The translations under genes were made by a program, and so were the position numbers. Positions 8,212-16,962 of a stretch of DNA of 64,000 nucleotides are shown one piece after another. A model generated the notes under the pieces. That model searched no databases. It was not told the DNA's origin and worked only from the letters and a program-made list of their open reading frames with translations. Origin of the DNA: Nitrospira sp. (lineage in GTDB: Bacteria > Nitrospirota > Nitrospiria > Nitrospirales > Nitrospiraceae); NCBI GenBank assembly GCA_030123605.1, contig CP126123.1, positions 806,001-870,000 of the forward strand, in the 5' to 3' direction. Positions within the stretch are counted from its first letter, which is position 1. The number at the start of each line of letters is the position of its first letter.

Positions 8212-9503
8212 TCGTAGATCTCCTCTTCAGTTACGCTCAACATCCGAAATGAGGCCATCGATCGGCCGGCCAAGGCGGCAGACGGCACAGGCAAGGCCCC
8301 CTTCCGTACAGGGCCCTGCGGCAAGGTGATGACAAACGACGTGCCCTGCCCCGGACTGCTTTCGACATCGATTCGGCCGTGATGGGCTTCTACCAACGCA
8401 TGAACGATCGCCAATCCCAACCCGGTCCCCTGGTCTTTGGTCGTAAAGAAGGGGTCGAACACCCGCGAGCGAATGTCCGGCGCAATGCCTGTCCCGCTGT
8501 CGCTGACGACGATGTGCAACACCGGCGTTTCCGAGTCGTGCGGAGGAACGGCCTGTACGGCGATCGTCAGCGCGCCGCCATCGGGCATGGCCTGGACGGC
8601 GTTCAAGACCAGATTGAGCAACACTTGCTGCATCTTTGCGGCATCACACCAGATTCGAGGAACGAGGGGATCCAGGCGACGACGGACATCGATCGCGATT
8701 CCCGACATCGCATGGGACGCCAACGTCAGGACTTCGTCGATCAGGGATTCCGTCTTCTGCCAGCCGGCTTTGGAACAGTCCGGTCTGGCGTAGGTCAGCA
8801 GGTTGGACAAGAGCCGGTCCATCGATTGCACCGCCACGGAGATGTGTTCGGCGTAGGTCCGCAGGGGAGGCCGGTCGCCGAGATCCTTGCGCAACAGGGA
8901 CGCGAACAGTTCGACGCTGCCCAGAGGATTGCGGATTTCATGCGCGATGCATCCCACCATCTGCCCCATCGCTTCCAACCGGTTACGCCGCTGGAGACGG
9001 TCTTCGAGCCGACGGATGTGGGTCACGTCATGGATGAGCACCACCTTTCCGATCGAAGCCCCTGCTTCATCGGTCAAGTCGGTTTGAGACAGAGCGATGA
9101 CGACGCCGTTCGGAAGCATCACGGGATATTCCCCATGATCTTTTCGGATCTCCCGGAGAATGTCTGCCGCACATCGGCCGCGCAATTGGGCTTGCGGGAT
9201 TCCCAACAGACGCTCGGTCGAGTGATTGCACCGCACGACAAGGTCCTGGGAATCCGCCACGATGACCCCCGTATCCAACGACTCCAACACTGCCGTCACA
9301 TGGGCACGCATCTCTTCGGTCTCACGGAGATGCTCCCGCAGGCTGGCGTTGGTCTGCGCGAGTTCCAGATCCATTTCCTGAAGACGCGCCGTCAAGGCAT
9401 CATACGACTGCTGTAGAACGGTGGCCGCCTGGTCGAAATCGTGAAAGGCCCGCGCCAACATGTCACTCTTGGCTTGCCGGACCTCCTGAGGATTCCCCGT
9501 CAC
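8208..9503 (-). CDS. FlrB/FleS-like cytosolic PAS histidine kinase
   Basis: This 431-residue kinase has an N-terminal coiled coil (residues about 10-65) and a PAS domain (about 66-165). The HisKA helix carries His188 in CIAHEIRNPLGS, and the ATPase domain has N-box NLVLNAVQAMPDGG, DSGTGIAP and the G2 box GTGLGLAIV. No transmembrane segment is visible, so it senses an internal cue, as FlrB and FleS are thought to do for basal-body completion. The GTG start at 9503 overlaps the TGA of the TPR gene, and its own end overlaps the regulator gene. The sensed signal is unknown. Confidence 0.9.
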   Translation of the reverse strand: MTGNPQEVRQAKSDMLARAFHDFDQAATVLQQSYDALTARLQEMDLELAQTNASLREHLRETEEMRAHVTAVLESLDTGVIVADSQDLVVRCNHSTERLLGIPQAQLRGRCAADILREIRKDHGEYPVMLPNGVVIALSQTDLTDEAGASIGKVVLIHDVTHIRRLEDRLQRRNRLEAMGQMVGCIAHEIRNPLGSVELFASLLRKDLGDRPPLRTYAEHISVAVQSMDRLLSNLLTYARPDCSKAGWQKTESLIDEVLTLASHAMSGIAIDVRRRLDPLVPRIWCDAAKMQQVLLNLVLNAVQAMPDGGALTIAVQAVPPHDSETPVLHIVVSDSGTGIAPDIRSRVFDPFFTTKDQGTGLGLAIVHALVEAHHGRIDVESSPGQGTSFVITLPQGPVRKGALPVPSAALAGRSMASFRMLSVTEEEIYE

Positions 9504-11671
9504 GGCCGGCCCCCTTGACGGGGAAGCGGCTGCGACTCTTCACTCTGCAGAACGGCCGCCATACGGCGGACGAGACTGTCGTGATCCTCGCTGAGAGCGC
9601 GCAGGCCGGCCTGGGTGAGGTCTCGGCGTTTGGTATCACGAGCCAGCCGGATGATTTGAAACTGAATCCACGTCGCCTGGTCCTGACTCGGTCCGGCGAT
9701 CAGTGCCTTCTTATACAAAGCCAATGCGGGTTCCGGCCGACTGAGACGAGCCAAGACATCGGCATAGCGCAGCAAGTCTGTCGCCGCCGGGCTCACGCCA
9801 CCATTGACGGCCTCGTCGTAGAGCGACACCGCCTCGCCGTACCGTTTGGCCGTTACCAGCGCATCGGCTACCCTCAACTGGACAAAGCGACGATCCTGGT
9901 GCCGTGGGTGATGTTGCAACCATTGTCGTCCCAGCTTGATCAGCCCGGCGGCATCCCCCTCTTGCTGAAAGGCGGTCAGAAGGCCCACCAACGCCTCCCC
10001 GCTGAAACGTCCGAGAGGAAATTGCAAACGATATCGTTCGAAGACGGAACGAGCTGCGCGCGGGTCTTTCTGTTCAAGATAACTTCGACCCAGCCCCATC
10101 AACGCCGCTTCGTGAAATGATTCCGCCTGCTGATTGCGAATCAGCGATTGATAGAGTCTGGCTGCCGCAGCCGGAAAACCGAGCCGCCGGTGGGCATCTG
10201 CGACCTCGAGCAACAGCTCCGTGCCCGCATACAATCGATCGGCCCGAGGACCGTGCCGATGAAACAGACTCACAAGCTCAAAATCATCCCGTGCCTTCAA
10301 GGCCGTCTCCAGGCGCGGACGAAGAAACGTCACAAGGCGCGCCCCGCTTTTGTCGGGCCAGGGATCGTGCTCGAACTTGCCTGTGCGTAAGACCGCTTGT
10401 TCATAGGCCGCGAGCGCCTCTTCCCGCTTTCCGGCCCGCTCGAATGACTCTCCAAGGTGAAAGAGTGCCTCGCTGCCGACCGACGACTCCTCATACTGTT
10501 TCGCGCTTTCTTCGAACAATCGGCGAGGACTGACCGTCTCACCCGGCGCCAGCGGAATATTCGACAGATGGGCCGCGACAGTTTGACGAAGGTTCACCAG
10601 GCCATCTTCCGGATCACGGTGTTCCTGGACTTCCGCCTGCCGAAGCCTGGCCACCGCCGCGATCGGAGCGTCCGGATACTGATTCAGGAGTGCGGCATAG
10701 AACAGATTCGCCTCCTCCCATCGGCCGGCATCCCTATAGCTGTCTGCGATATGGGCCAGCACGAACGGATGTTCCGGTCTGGATGGATACAGGTTGTAAA
10801 AATGGAGGAGTTGCTCCCGCATGACGGAGAAGCGATGAAATTCGCCGGCGGTATCGGCATACCGCAGCAAGGCATAGGGATCTTTTCGAAAGGCGACGGG
10901 CCAGCGGCCGGCGATGCTTTCAAACGACGCATCCGCCTCCTTCATACGCACCTGTCGGTAGAGGCTGTGGGCTTGTCCCAACGAGGCGCACACCAGCAGG
11001 CTCGGATCGGTGGTCCGTTTCCGCACATTTTCGAAGGCCTGCTCGCTCGCCTTCCATTGATTGCTGCCACGTAGGGCGTAGCCGAGCCCGAGCAAGGCTC
11101 GACTGGCATCGTAGGAGTCGGCATCGGAGAGGCTGAGCGCATGCTGATAGGCCACCTGCGCCTCCTGATACCATCCTTCCGTACGATACAGATCGCCGAT
11201 TCTCCAGGCGGCCCGTTTGGCATTCGTCGACTTGGGATCGTCTCGTATCAAGGTTCGGTATTGCTCGACGATTTCCATCGGCCGGACGTTCGGGTCGCCG
11301 CTTTTCACGATGCTCTCCGCTAGAAACGCTCGCGCGGACGATGTCAGCTGCGATTCTCGTTGATCGTTGAGGAGACTGCCGAAGATGAGCCGCGCCTCGA
11401 CATATCGGCCTTGCACGTACGACGTGACGCCCCGTTCAAATTGATTCCATTCGTGACTGTCGGTGAGTCGCTCGAAACGAGGACCGGGATCCGGCAACGG
11501 ACCCTGGACCAGTTCGGAAGGTTCAGGCAAGGTGGTCGGCAAGGTTTGTCGTACGGACGACGGTCCGTCGGCGGCGATGCCCTCTGTCCAAAATGGGAGA
11601 AGCACCCCCAACAAGAGGCCTATCGCGACACCGATCCACTTGGCTGGTTGTGTGAGAGATTGGGATTGCAC
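9500..11671 (-). CDS. Exported tetratricopeptide-repeat protein
   Basis: This 723-residue protein has an N-terminal signal-like hydrophobic segment (WIGVAIGLLLGVLLPFW, residues about 13-29) followed by many TPR-like repeats (for example GEALFHLGESFERAGKREEA, and later ALALYKKAL). It probably acts as a periplasmic or membrane-tethered scaffold. Operon coupling (GTGA overlap) to the FlrB-like kinase suggests a role in flagellar checkpoint signalling or assembly, but that is inference. The only plausible start is the GTG at 11671, because a stop lies four codons upstream and no Shine-Dalgarno is visible. It could instead be a general YbgF/BamD-like TPR protein. Confidence 0.8.
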   Translation of the reverse strand: MQSQSLTQPAKWIGVAIGLLLGVLLPFWTEGIAADGPSSVRQTLPTTLPEPSELVQGPLPDPGPRFERLTDSHEWNQFERGVTSYVQGRYVEARLIFGSLLNDQRESQLTSSARAFLAESIVKSGDPNVRPMEIVEQYRTLIRDDPKSTNAKRAAWRIGDLYRTEGWYQEAQVAYQHALSLSDADSYDASRALLGLGYALRGSNQWKASEQAFENVRKRTTDPSLLVCASLGQAHSLYRQVRMKEADASFESIAGRWPVAFRKDPYALLRYADTAGEFHRFSVMREQLLHFYNLYPSRPEHPFVLAHIADSYRDAGRWEEANLFYAALLNQYPDAPIAAVARLRQAEVQEHRDPEDGLVNLRQTVAAHLSNIPLAPGETVSPRRLFEESAKQYEESSVGSEALFHLGESFERAGKREEALAAYEQAVLRTGKFEHDPWPDKSGARLVTFLRPRLETALKARDDFELVSLFHRHGPRADRLYAGTELLLEVADAHRRLGFPAAAARLYQSLIRNQQAESFHEAALMGLGRSYLEQKDPRAARSVFERYRLQFPLGRFSGEALVGLLTAFQQEGDAAGLIKLGRQWLQHHPRHQDRRFVQLRVADALVTAKRYGEAVSLYDEAVNGGVSPAATDLLRYADVLARLSRPEPALALYKKALIAGPSQDQATWIQFQIIRLARDTKRRDLTQAGLRALSEDHDSLVRRMAAVLQSEESQPLPRQGGRP

Positions 11672-11685
11672 AGAAGGGGGAATTC

Positions 11686-11701
11686 AGCAAGTCTCATGCC
11701 C
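11686..11701 (-). promoter_or_regulatory. Sigma-54 promoter of TPR-kinase-regulator operon
   Basis: On the minus strand GGGCATGAGACTTGCT matches TGGCACGNNNNTTGCW, with GG-N10-GC spacing, a -24 core GGCA-G and a perfect TTGC. The predicted start of transcription is near 11675, only about four bases before the GTG start codon, which would make the message nearly leaderless. Confidence 0.6.
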
Positions 11702-11806
11702 TTAAGAAAGCTTCGATAGGCGGACGACTTGCCGTGAAAAGACATGCCTGGAGGGTACCGGACCGCTGCTGCTGTCAGAAAACCCAACAGGCCTGGTCCG
11801 TGGTCG

Positions 11807-11820
11807 GTCAAGAAATTGAC
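11807..11820. promoter_or_regulatory. FleQ-box-like palindrome
   Basis: GTCAAGAAATTGAC is a 5-base dyad (GTCAA-N4-TTGAC). It differs at one position from the FleQ binding consensus as I remember it (GTCAATAAATTGAC). It sits about 110 bases upstream of the sigma-54 promoter at 11686-11701, in the gap after the regulator gene, a suitable place for a master flagellar activator. No FleQ/FlrA homologue is in the window; the regulator at 11850 is a candidate reader. Confidence 0.45.
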
Positions 11821-11849
11821 GAGCTGGTAACCGGTCGGATCCGCGGGGA

Positions 11850-13265
11850 TTAGTTCTGAATCGAGTAGCCGTGACTTTTGGGATCGAATCCTTTGCGTTT
11901 CAGCTTCTCGACCAGGGTCGTTCGATTCACCTGCAGCAGCTGTGCGGCCTTGCTCGTGATCCCATTGGCTTTTCGCAAGGCTTCGCCGATCAGTTGATTT
12001 TCGTATTGTTCGAGTTCTTTGGTCAGATTGATACCGTCTTCTGAGAAACGAATAAAGTGCTCGGGAGCCTCGGCGGTTTTGCCGGTCGTCGCCTTGAACG
12101 CGCGCTCCGGCAGGTCGCTCAGAGTGATCCAGCCTCTCTTTTTCAGGACGGCCAGCCGTTCGATCATGTTTTCGAGTTCTCGGATGTTTCCCGGCCACTC
12201 TTCTTCCGCCATACGAGTCAGTACATCCGGCTCCATCCCAAGAATCTCGGTCCGGCGCAATCGATTGAACTGGGCGATGAAATGATTGACCAGGAGCGGA
12301 ATGTCGCTGCGCCGTTCCCGCAGGGGCGGGATGTGGATGGGAATGACGTGCAACCGATAATAGAGGTCCTGCCGAAATCGGCGTTCCTGCACGGCCTGTG
12401 CGAGATCTTGATTCGTGGCCGCGATGATGCGGACATCGACATTGATGGTCCGCGTGCCGCCGACCCGTTCGAAACATCGCTCCTGCAGCACGCGGAGCAG
12501 TTTGACCTGGAGCGGCAAACTCATTTCGCCGACTTCATCCAGGAAAATCGTCCCGCCGTGGGCCAATTCAAACCGCCCGAGTCTCGTGTGGGCCGCTCCG
12601 GTAAACGCCCCCTTTTCATGGCCGAACAGTTCCGACTCCAGAAGGTTTTCCGGAATCGCGCCGCAATTCACCGGTACTAAGGGGCGGTCTCGTCGCATGC
12701 TGTTGAAATGCAACATGCGCGCGATCAGCTCTTTGCCCGTGCCGCTCTCCCCTTCGATCAATACCGTGCTGTCGCTGTCGGCGACCTTTTCGACGAAATC
12801 CAGTACCGTCCGCATCGGCGCGCTGGTGCCCACCAGATGCTCCAGGCGATATTGATCCCGCACGGCCTTTCGCAGCAGGTGATTCTCCTGTTTCAGTTTG
12901 TAGATATCGAGCGCTTTTCTGACGACGACCGCAACGGTATCGGGTTCGAAGGGTTTCGTGATGAAATCAAACGCTCCCGCCTTCATGGCCCGCACGGCAT
13001 AATCGATCGTGCCATAACCCGTCATGACGATCGCCATGATTTTCGAATCGATCTTGGAGATCCGATCGATGGTTTCCAGCCCGTCGATACCCGGCATTTG
13101 AAGGTCGGTCAACACCACGTGCACCGGTTGGTCCTTGACGGCTTCCACACCTTCCAAACCGTTGGACACCACCGTCACCTGATGGCCCTCCGCAACGAGG
13201 GTCTCCGCCAACACCGCTCGGACCGCAGGATCGTCATCGATCACGAGAATGTGTGACTGGCTCAT
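11850..13265 (-). CDS. NtrC-type sigma-54 response regulator, flagellar
   Basis: This 471-residue activator has a receiver domain (acidic residues at 10-12, Asp54, MTGYG, TKPF) and a linker helix (YKLKQENHLL). Its AAA+ domain has Walker A GESGTGKE and an intact GAFTGA loop. The C-terminal Fis-type helix-turn-helix is in NGITSKAAQLLQVNRTTLVE. A strong ribosome site (GGGAGGAGC) precedes the ATG. It is a single gene just upstream of the TPR-kinase-regulator operon, so it may act one tier higher in the flagellar cascade. Its receiver resembles the receiver fused to FliH. The cognate kinase is not evident. Confidence 0.88.
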   Translation of the reverse strand: MSQSHILVIDDDPAVRAVLAETLVAEGHQVTVVSNGLEGVEAVKDQPVHVVLTDLQMPGIDGLETIDRISKIDSKIMAIVMTGYGTIDYAVRAMKAGAFDFITKPFEPDTVAVVVRKALDIYKLKQENHLLRKAVRDQYRLEHLVGTSAPMRTVLDFVEKVADSDSTVLIEGESGTGKELIARMLHFNSMRRDRPLVPVNCGAIPENLLESELFGHEKGAFTGAAHTRLGRFELAHGGTIFLDEVGEMSLPLQVKLLRVLQERCFERVGGTRTINVDVRIIAATNQDLAQAVQERRFRQDLYYRLHVIPIHIPPLRERRSDIPLLVNHFIAQFNRLRRTEILGMEPDVLTRMAEEEWPGNIRELENMIERLAVLKKRGWITLSDLPERAFKATTGKTAEAPEHFIRFSEDGINLTKELEQYENQLIGEALRKANGITSKAAQLLQVNRTTLVEKLKRKGFDPKSHGYSIQN

Positions 13266-13490
13266 AGTTGGTGCTCCTCCCTACCACCCGAGGAAAACAG
13301 ATTCACCTGCACTTCCTGACTGACGAGGACTCACCGCGGGAAGAGATGCCCTGCCGAAAGATCTCGACCAAGAATCAGCTTATTGTTTAATCAAACTTTA
13401 TTCAAGTAAAAGTAAGGGAGACCGAGCAGCCGCATCTTGAAAGCATACCTGTAGGACGTTCGGTCATCTCTCGCCGAGCATGAACTCATC
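13266..13490. other. Intergenic region upstream of regulator gene
   Basis: No gene is seen here. It contains the ribosome site of the regulator at 11850-13265 and an AT-rich island at 13378-13420, which probably holds a promoter for that regulator. I could not fix -35/-10 boxes with confidence, and no clear sigma-54 signature was found. Confidence 0.4.
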
Positions 13491-13519
13491 TTGACAGGTC
13501 GGAGGAAGAATTGTAGGGT
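13491..13519 (+). promoter_or_regulatory. Sigma-70-type promoter of tRNA-Thr
   Basis: A perfect -35 hexamer TTGACA (13491-13496) is followed, after exactly 17 bases, by TAGGGT (13514-13519), which keeps three of six -10 bases. Transcription would start about 50 bases before the tRNA. Confidence 0.5.
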
Positions 13520-13575
13520 TCTGGCTTCTATCCCACGGACGCCATCAATGCCACATCGGTTTGGTGATCGCGTAG

Positions 13576-13651
13576 GCTGGCGTAGCTCAATCGGCAGAGC
13601 AGCGGTTTTGTAAACCGCCGGTTGGAGGTTCGATTCCTCTCGCCAGCTCCA
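13576..13651 (+). tRNA. tRNA-Thr (anticodon TGT)
   Basis: A cloverleaf can be drawn. The acceptor stem pairs GCTGGCG (13576-13582) with CGCCAGC (13641-13647). The D arm is GCTC-AATCGGCA-GAGC, and the anticodon stem GCGGT/ACCGC has loop TTTGTAA. The T arm contains GGTTCGATTCC. A discriminator T and an encoded CCA end at 13651. Anticodon TGT reads Thr ACA/ACG. Confidence 0.97.
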
Positions 13652-13778
13652 CTATTTTCAAGGCTTTTCCCTGTGTTTTGGCCTAAAAATCAGCCCTTCC
13701 CCTCCCCCATCAAAATTCCAACAAATCCGACCAAAACCCATCATCACCCTGTGAACCATGGCGTCACGAACCAGATCC

Positions 13779-14070
13779 TTAAATCTGGTCTAACTCTCGA
13801 TAATCGCGGTTGCGGTGAAGAATCCTGGCCAGCTTCACGACCTTAGCCTTTTCGTCGATCTCATAGACGTTCCGATATTCCCCTTACGTCACTCGAAAGC
13901 CGGTGAAGCCTCGATAGTGAAATGCGCAAGTTGTTCGGAGTCAGGAGGATAGGGAGAGCAGCGGAAGCTCAGAACCTTGAGGAAGACTTGCGAAGACGTT
14001 TGGCATCTGAGCGGCCAAGGTCTTCAAGCGTCTCGGAAACGGCCTCTGAGGATTCGAGCGAATAGCTCAC
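13779..14070 (-). pseudogene. RelE/ParE-type toxin relic
   Basis: A GTG at 14070 overlaps the antitoxin stop (GTGA) and begins VSYSLESSEAVSETLEDLGR, a RelE/ParE-like start. The frame breaks after about 30 codons. The rest continues in another frame as LAHFTIEGFTGFRVT, then a TAA stop in place of a codon, then GEYRNVYEIDEKAKVV and LARILHRNRDYREL, which matches the core strands and C-terminus of RelE/ParE toxins. The 292-base span is not a multiple of three. One frameshift and one nonsense codon make it almost certainly inactive. Confidence 0.7.
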
Positions 14071-14384
14071 AGGCCAAGGCGTCGGGTGACTTCATCGAGC
14101 CTCAAGAATCGATCTTCTTTGAGGCTTCTCGTCATGAGCGCGGATTCGTAGCGAACTTCTATGTCGACCAGCCGCTGATAATCCTCATACCTCAGGATAA
14201 CAGCCGTAGGGCGGGTTCCTTTCTTAATCACAATCCGCTCCCCCCGATACCGGGCTCGGGCTGAGACGGCTGAAAAGCTCGCCTTGGCCTCGGTCGCCCT
14301 CACAGTGCTTGCGGTTTGATTCGGAGACGATTTCCTCACGAAGGTCGTTCTATTCAACCAGGTTAAAATAGTCAAACAGGTCAT
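14067..14384 (-). CDS. Phd/YefM-type antitoxin
   Basis: The C-terminal 80 residues (TVRATEAKASFSAV, then RGERIVIKKGTRPTAVIL and YEDYQRL) match the Phd/YefM antitoxin fold, which binds DNA through its N-terminal half and neutralises a RelE/ParE toxin through its C-terminal half. The start is uncertain. The ATG at 14384 gives 105 residues with extra N-terminal sequence; a GTG at 14303 gives 78 residues and a more typical start but no ribosome site. The frame is also open to 14501. Its partner toxin immediately downstream is broken, so this antitoxin is probably an orphan. Confidence 0.7.
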   Translation of the reverse strand: MTCLTILTWLNRTTFVRKSSPNQTASTVRATEAKASFSAVSARARYRGERIVIKKGTRPTAVILRYEDYQRLVDIEVRYESALMTRSLKEDRFLRLDEVTRRLGL

Positions 14385-14604
14385 GTAGCGATTCTTTGCG
14401 TGGTCCAGTGGGAACGGTGCGTACTGGTCCGCCGGGAGCATTACGACTCCCGCTTGCGGAAGCTTTGTACGGCTCGCATCCCCTACAGGCTCATCACGCA
14501 ATGTTGAGAAAGGTTCCAGCCGTGTCGATATCGAGCGGTAGCCTCATCGTCGCCCGCATGTCTTGATGACCTCGAACACCCGCTGACGCCGGGCAACGCG
14601 AGAC

Positions 14605-16038
14605 CTATCCGACGATCGTACGCCGGGTCAAGCGGGAGAATGCCGAGATGTATTTCTGGGATGAATCGGGCTTTCTCGCCTGCGCGGTGCAGGCCTGCAC
14701 GAACCCTTCGGCCATGAGAGGATTCGACGCCCAGTGGGCGTGCACGTAGGAAGCCAGCGTGTTCCCGATATGATAGCCCTCTGGAAATGCCTGACCGTCA
14801 CGACGACGACGAACGGTGTACTCACAGCCGACATCCGCTTTGAGCCGCATGTCCGAATAGCGAAATTGGTGCCCGCGAAAACGCAAGCCGGGTGGACCGA
14901 ACACCGTCGAGCCTCGCGTTTCCACCTCCACGTATCCGAGAGCCTGTAGGCGATCCCGCATCTCCGCTTCGCCTGGGACCAACCCCACCATCGCGTGCAA
15001 CCGCCCATCGACCGTTCGGATGCCTCCGGACAGATACATGAGGCCGCCGCACTCGCCATAAATGGGCCCACCGGTTGCGTCGAATGCCGCCACGTTTTGA
15101 CGCATGGAGCTGTTCTGCGACAGCGCCTCGGCATGGACCTCGGGATACCCGCCGCCGAAGTAGAGGCCGTCAACGTCGGGAAGCCGAGAATCGCGGAGAG
15201 GCGAGAACCGCACGAGATCTGCGCCGAGACTCTCAAGCCGCCGGAGATTGTCTTCGTAATAAAAGTGGAACGCCTCGTCGAACGCGAGACCGATTCGGCA
15301 CCGTCTCCCCCCTCCGGCGATCCGTTCCATCACCGGGATCTCCGGAAGCAATGGCGCGGTGCGCGCTACCGCCACGATTGCATCCACATCACACCACTTG
15401 TTTACCCGGTCGCCCCAGGCTGTAAACACGTGATCCGGTACTGCCTCTCGGTCGGCAGTGTGCAGGCCAAGGTGCCGGTCAGGAAACAACAACGCCGGAT
15501 CTTTCGGCAGCCCACCCATGATGGGAGGCGCACCTCCCGTCGCCTTGCGAAGCAGATCCAGGTGCCCGCGACTACCGATTCGGTTACACAGGAGACCAGC
15601 CATCCGGAGGTCGGCATCAAAACTCGCGAACCCGCGGGCGAGCGCGGCGATGCTGCGAGCCATGCCTCCCGCGTCGCAAACGAGCAGCACCGGTGCCTTG
15701 AGCCACTTGGCGACCTCGGCGGTCGAGCCTTCCTCAGTTGTCGGTGAGGCGCCGTCGAACAGACCCATCACGCCCTCGATCAGCGCGATGTCGGCCCCCT
15801 GCGATGCGCGGACGAACGTCGCGATGACCGTGTCACGCCCCATCATCCATCCGTCAAGGTTGTGGGACGTGGTATCCGCCGCGCGGGTGTGGTACGTCGG
15901 ATCGAGATAGTCGGGGCCACACTTAAAGACGGCGACGCGCAGGCCTCGTGCACGTAACGCCCGGACCAGGCCGACCATGACGGTCGTCTTTCCCACGTTG
16001 CTCGATGTCCCTGCAATCACCAGACGCGGAATCATCAT
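14605..16038 (-). CDS. cbiA: Cobyrinate a,c-diamide synthase
   Basis: This 477-residue enzyme is CbiA/CobB, which amidates the a and c side chains of cobyrinate using glutamine and ATP. The N-terminal synthetase domain opens with a P-loop (IAGTSSNVGKTT, residues 8-19) and has KCGPDYLDPTYH. The C-terminal class I glutaminase domain has the nucleophile Cys in YGECGGLMYL and HQFRYSD. It is the last gene of the cobalamin operon, 102 bases after cobM, with GGAGGAAC ahead of the double ATG. A weak alternative, hydrogenobyrinate synthase, is excluded by the anaerobic gene set. Confidence 0.95.
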   Translation of the reverse strand: MMIPRLVIAGTSSNVGKTTVMVGLVRALRARGLRVAVFKCGPDYLDPTYHTRAADTTSHNLDGWMMGRDTVIATFVRASQGADIALIEGVMGLFDGASPTTEEGSTAEVAKWLKAPVLLVCDAGGMARSIAALARGFASFDADLRMAGLLCNRIGSRGHLDLLRKATGGAPPIMGGLPKDPALLFPDRHLGLHTADREAVPDHVFTAWGDRVNKWCDVDAIVAVARTAPLLPEIPVMERIAGGGRRCRIGLAFDEAFHFYYEDNLRRLESLGADLVRFSPLRDSRLPDVDGLYFGGGYPEVHAEALSQNSSMRQNVAAFDATGGPIYGECGGLMYLSGGIRTVDGRLHAMVGLVPGEAEMRDRLQALGYVEVETRGSTVFGPPGLRFRGHQFRYSDMRLKADVGCEYTVRRRRDGQAFPEGYHIGNTLASYVHAHWASNPLMAEGFVQACTAQARKPDSSQKYISAFSRLTRRTIVG

Positions 16039-16140
16039 ATGATCGTTCCTCCGTTTCCAGGATGTCTGATCCTCACCGGCCGGTGAGCGTCGTCACGGCA
16101 AGGGGGACCAGCGCGGTGAGGTTGTCGGTTCACCCGTTGT

Positions 16141-16953
16141 TCACCCATCGAACCGGGGCGTTGGCTCACGCACTGCGCCTTTCTTGGATGTACCCTGTGG
16201 TGTACGCTTCCGAAAGCGATGACCGAATTCGGGTGCATAGAGTCGAGAGTCGGCAAAATCCGTGGCGGTCAGGACGTGTCCTACGAGCACCATCGATTGC
16301 GATCGAATACCGGCCGCCCGAACCTTGTCTCGAATATCGGCGAGCGTTCCCAGGAGGATCGTTTGGTCCGGCCATGTTGCCCGATGGACCACGGCGACCG
16401 GACAATCGGCGCCATAGGATGGAATGAGGGCCTTCGTCACTTGATCGAGCAGGGTGATGCTCAAAAACAGCGCCAGCGTGGCTTGGTGTCGGGCCAAGTC
16501 TTCCAACTTTTCTCCGTCCGGCATGGGTGTCCGGCCTTCCGCGCGGGTCAGAATGATCGTCTGGCACAACTCGGGCAGCGTGAGCTCACGACCAAGAGCG
16601 GCAGCTGCGGCCGTGAAGGACGACACGCCAGGTACGATGTCATAGGGGACGCCGAGTTCGTCCATGCGCCGCATTTGTTCGGCCGTTGAGCCGAAGACGA
16701 GCGGATCTCCCGTATGCACGCGGGCGACATCCTGGTCTGCCGCATGAGCCGCCACAATCACCTGCATGATGTCGTCGAGCGTCATGCCGGAGGAATCGAG
16801 CACCTGCGCATCAGGCCTGGCATGGGCCAGCACCTCACGAGGAACGAGCGAACCCGTGTACAACACGACGGGGCAGGAGGCAATGAGCTCCGCGCCGCGT
16901 AACGTCAGTAACTTGGGGTCGCCGGGACCCGCTCCGATCACATACACGCGCAT
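16141..16953 (-). CDS. cbiF: Cobalt-precorrin-4 C11-methyltransferase
   Basis: This 270-residue SAM-dependent tetrapyrrole methyltransferase is CbiF/CobM. It begins VYVIGAGPGDPKLLTLRGAE, has the active-site motif VARVHTGDPLVFGST, then YDIVPGVSSFTAAAAALG and LTLPELCQTIILTRAEGRTP, which is specific to this subgroup. It acts on the contracted ring in the cytosol. The last 20 or so residues are a polar tail. It is 9 bases downstream of the unknown gene at 16963. Confidence 0.95.
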   Translation of the reverse strand: MRVYVIGAGPGDPKLLTLRGAELIASCPVVLYTGSLVPREVLAHARPDAQVLDSSGMTLDDIMQVIVAAHAADQDVARVHTGDPLVFGSTAEQMRRMDELGVPYDIVPGVSSFTAAAAALGRELTLPELCQTIILTRAEGRTPMPDGEKLEDLARHQATLALFLSITLLDQVTKALIPSYGADCPVAVVHRATWPDQTILLGTLADIRDKVRAAGIRSQSMVLVGHVLTATDFADSRLYAPEFGHRFRKRTPQGTSKKGAVREPTPRFDG

Positions 16954-16962
16954 CAGGCTTCC

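Noticed and set aside
13622-13846. A 74-codon plus-strand frame starting inside tRNA-Thr
   Set aside because: It begins within the tRNA T arm and has no domain or ribosome site.
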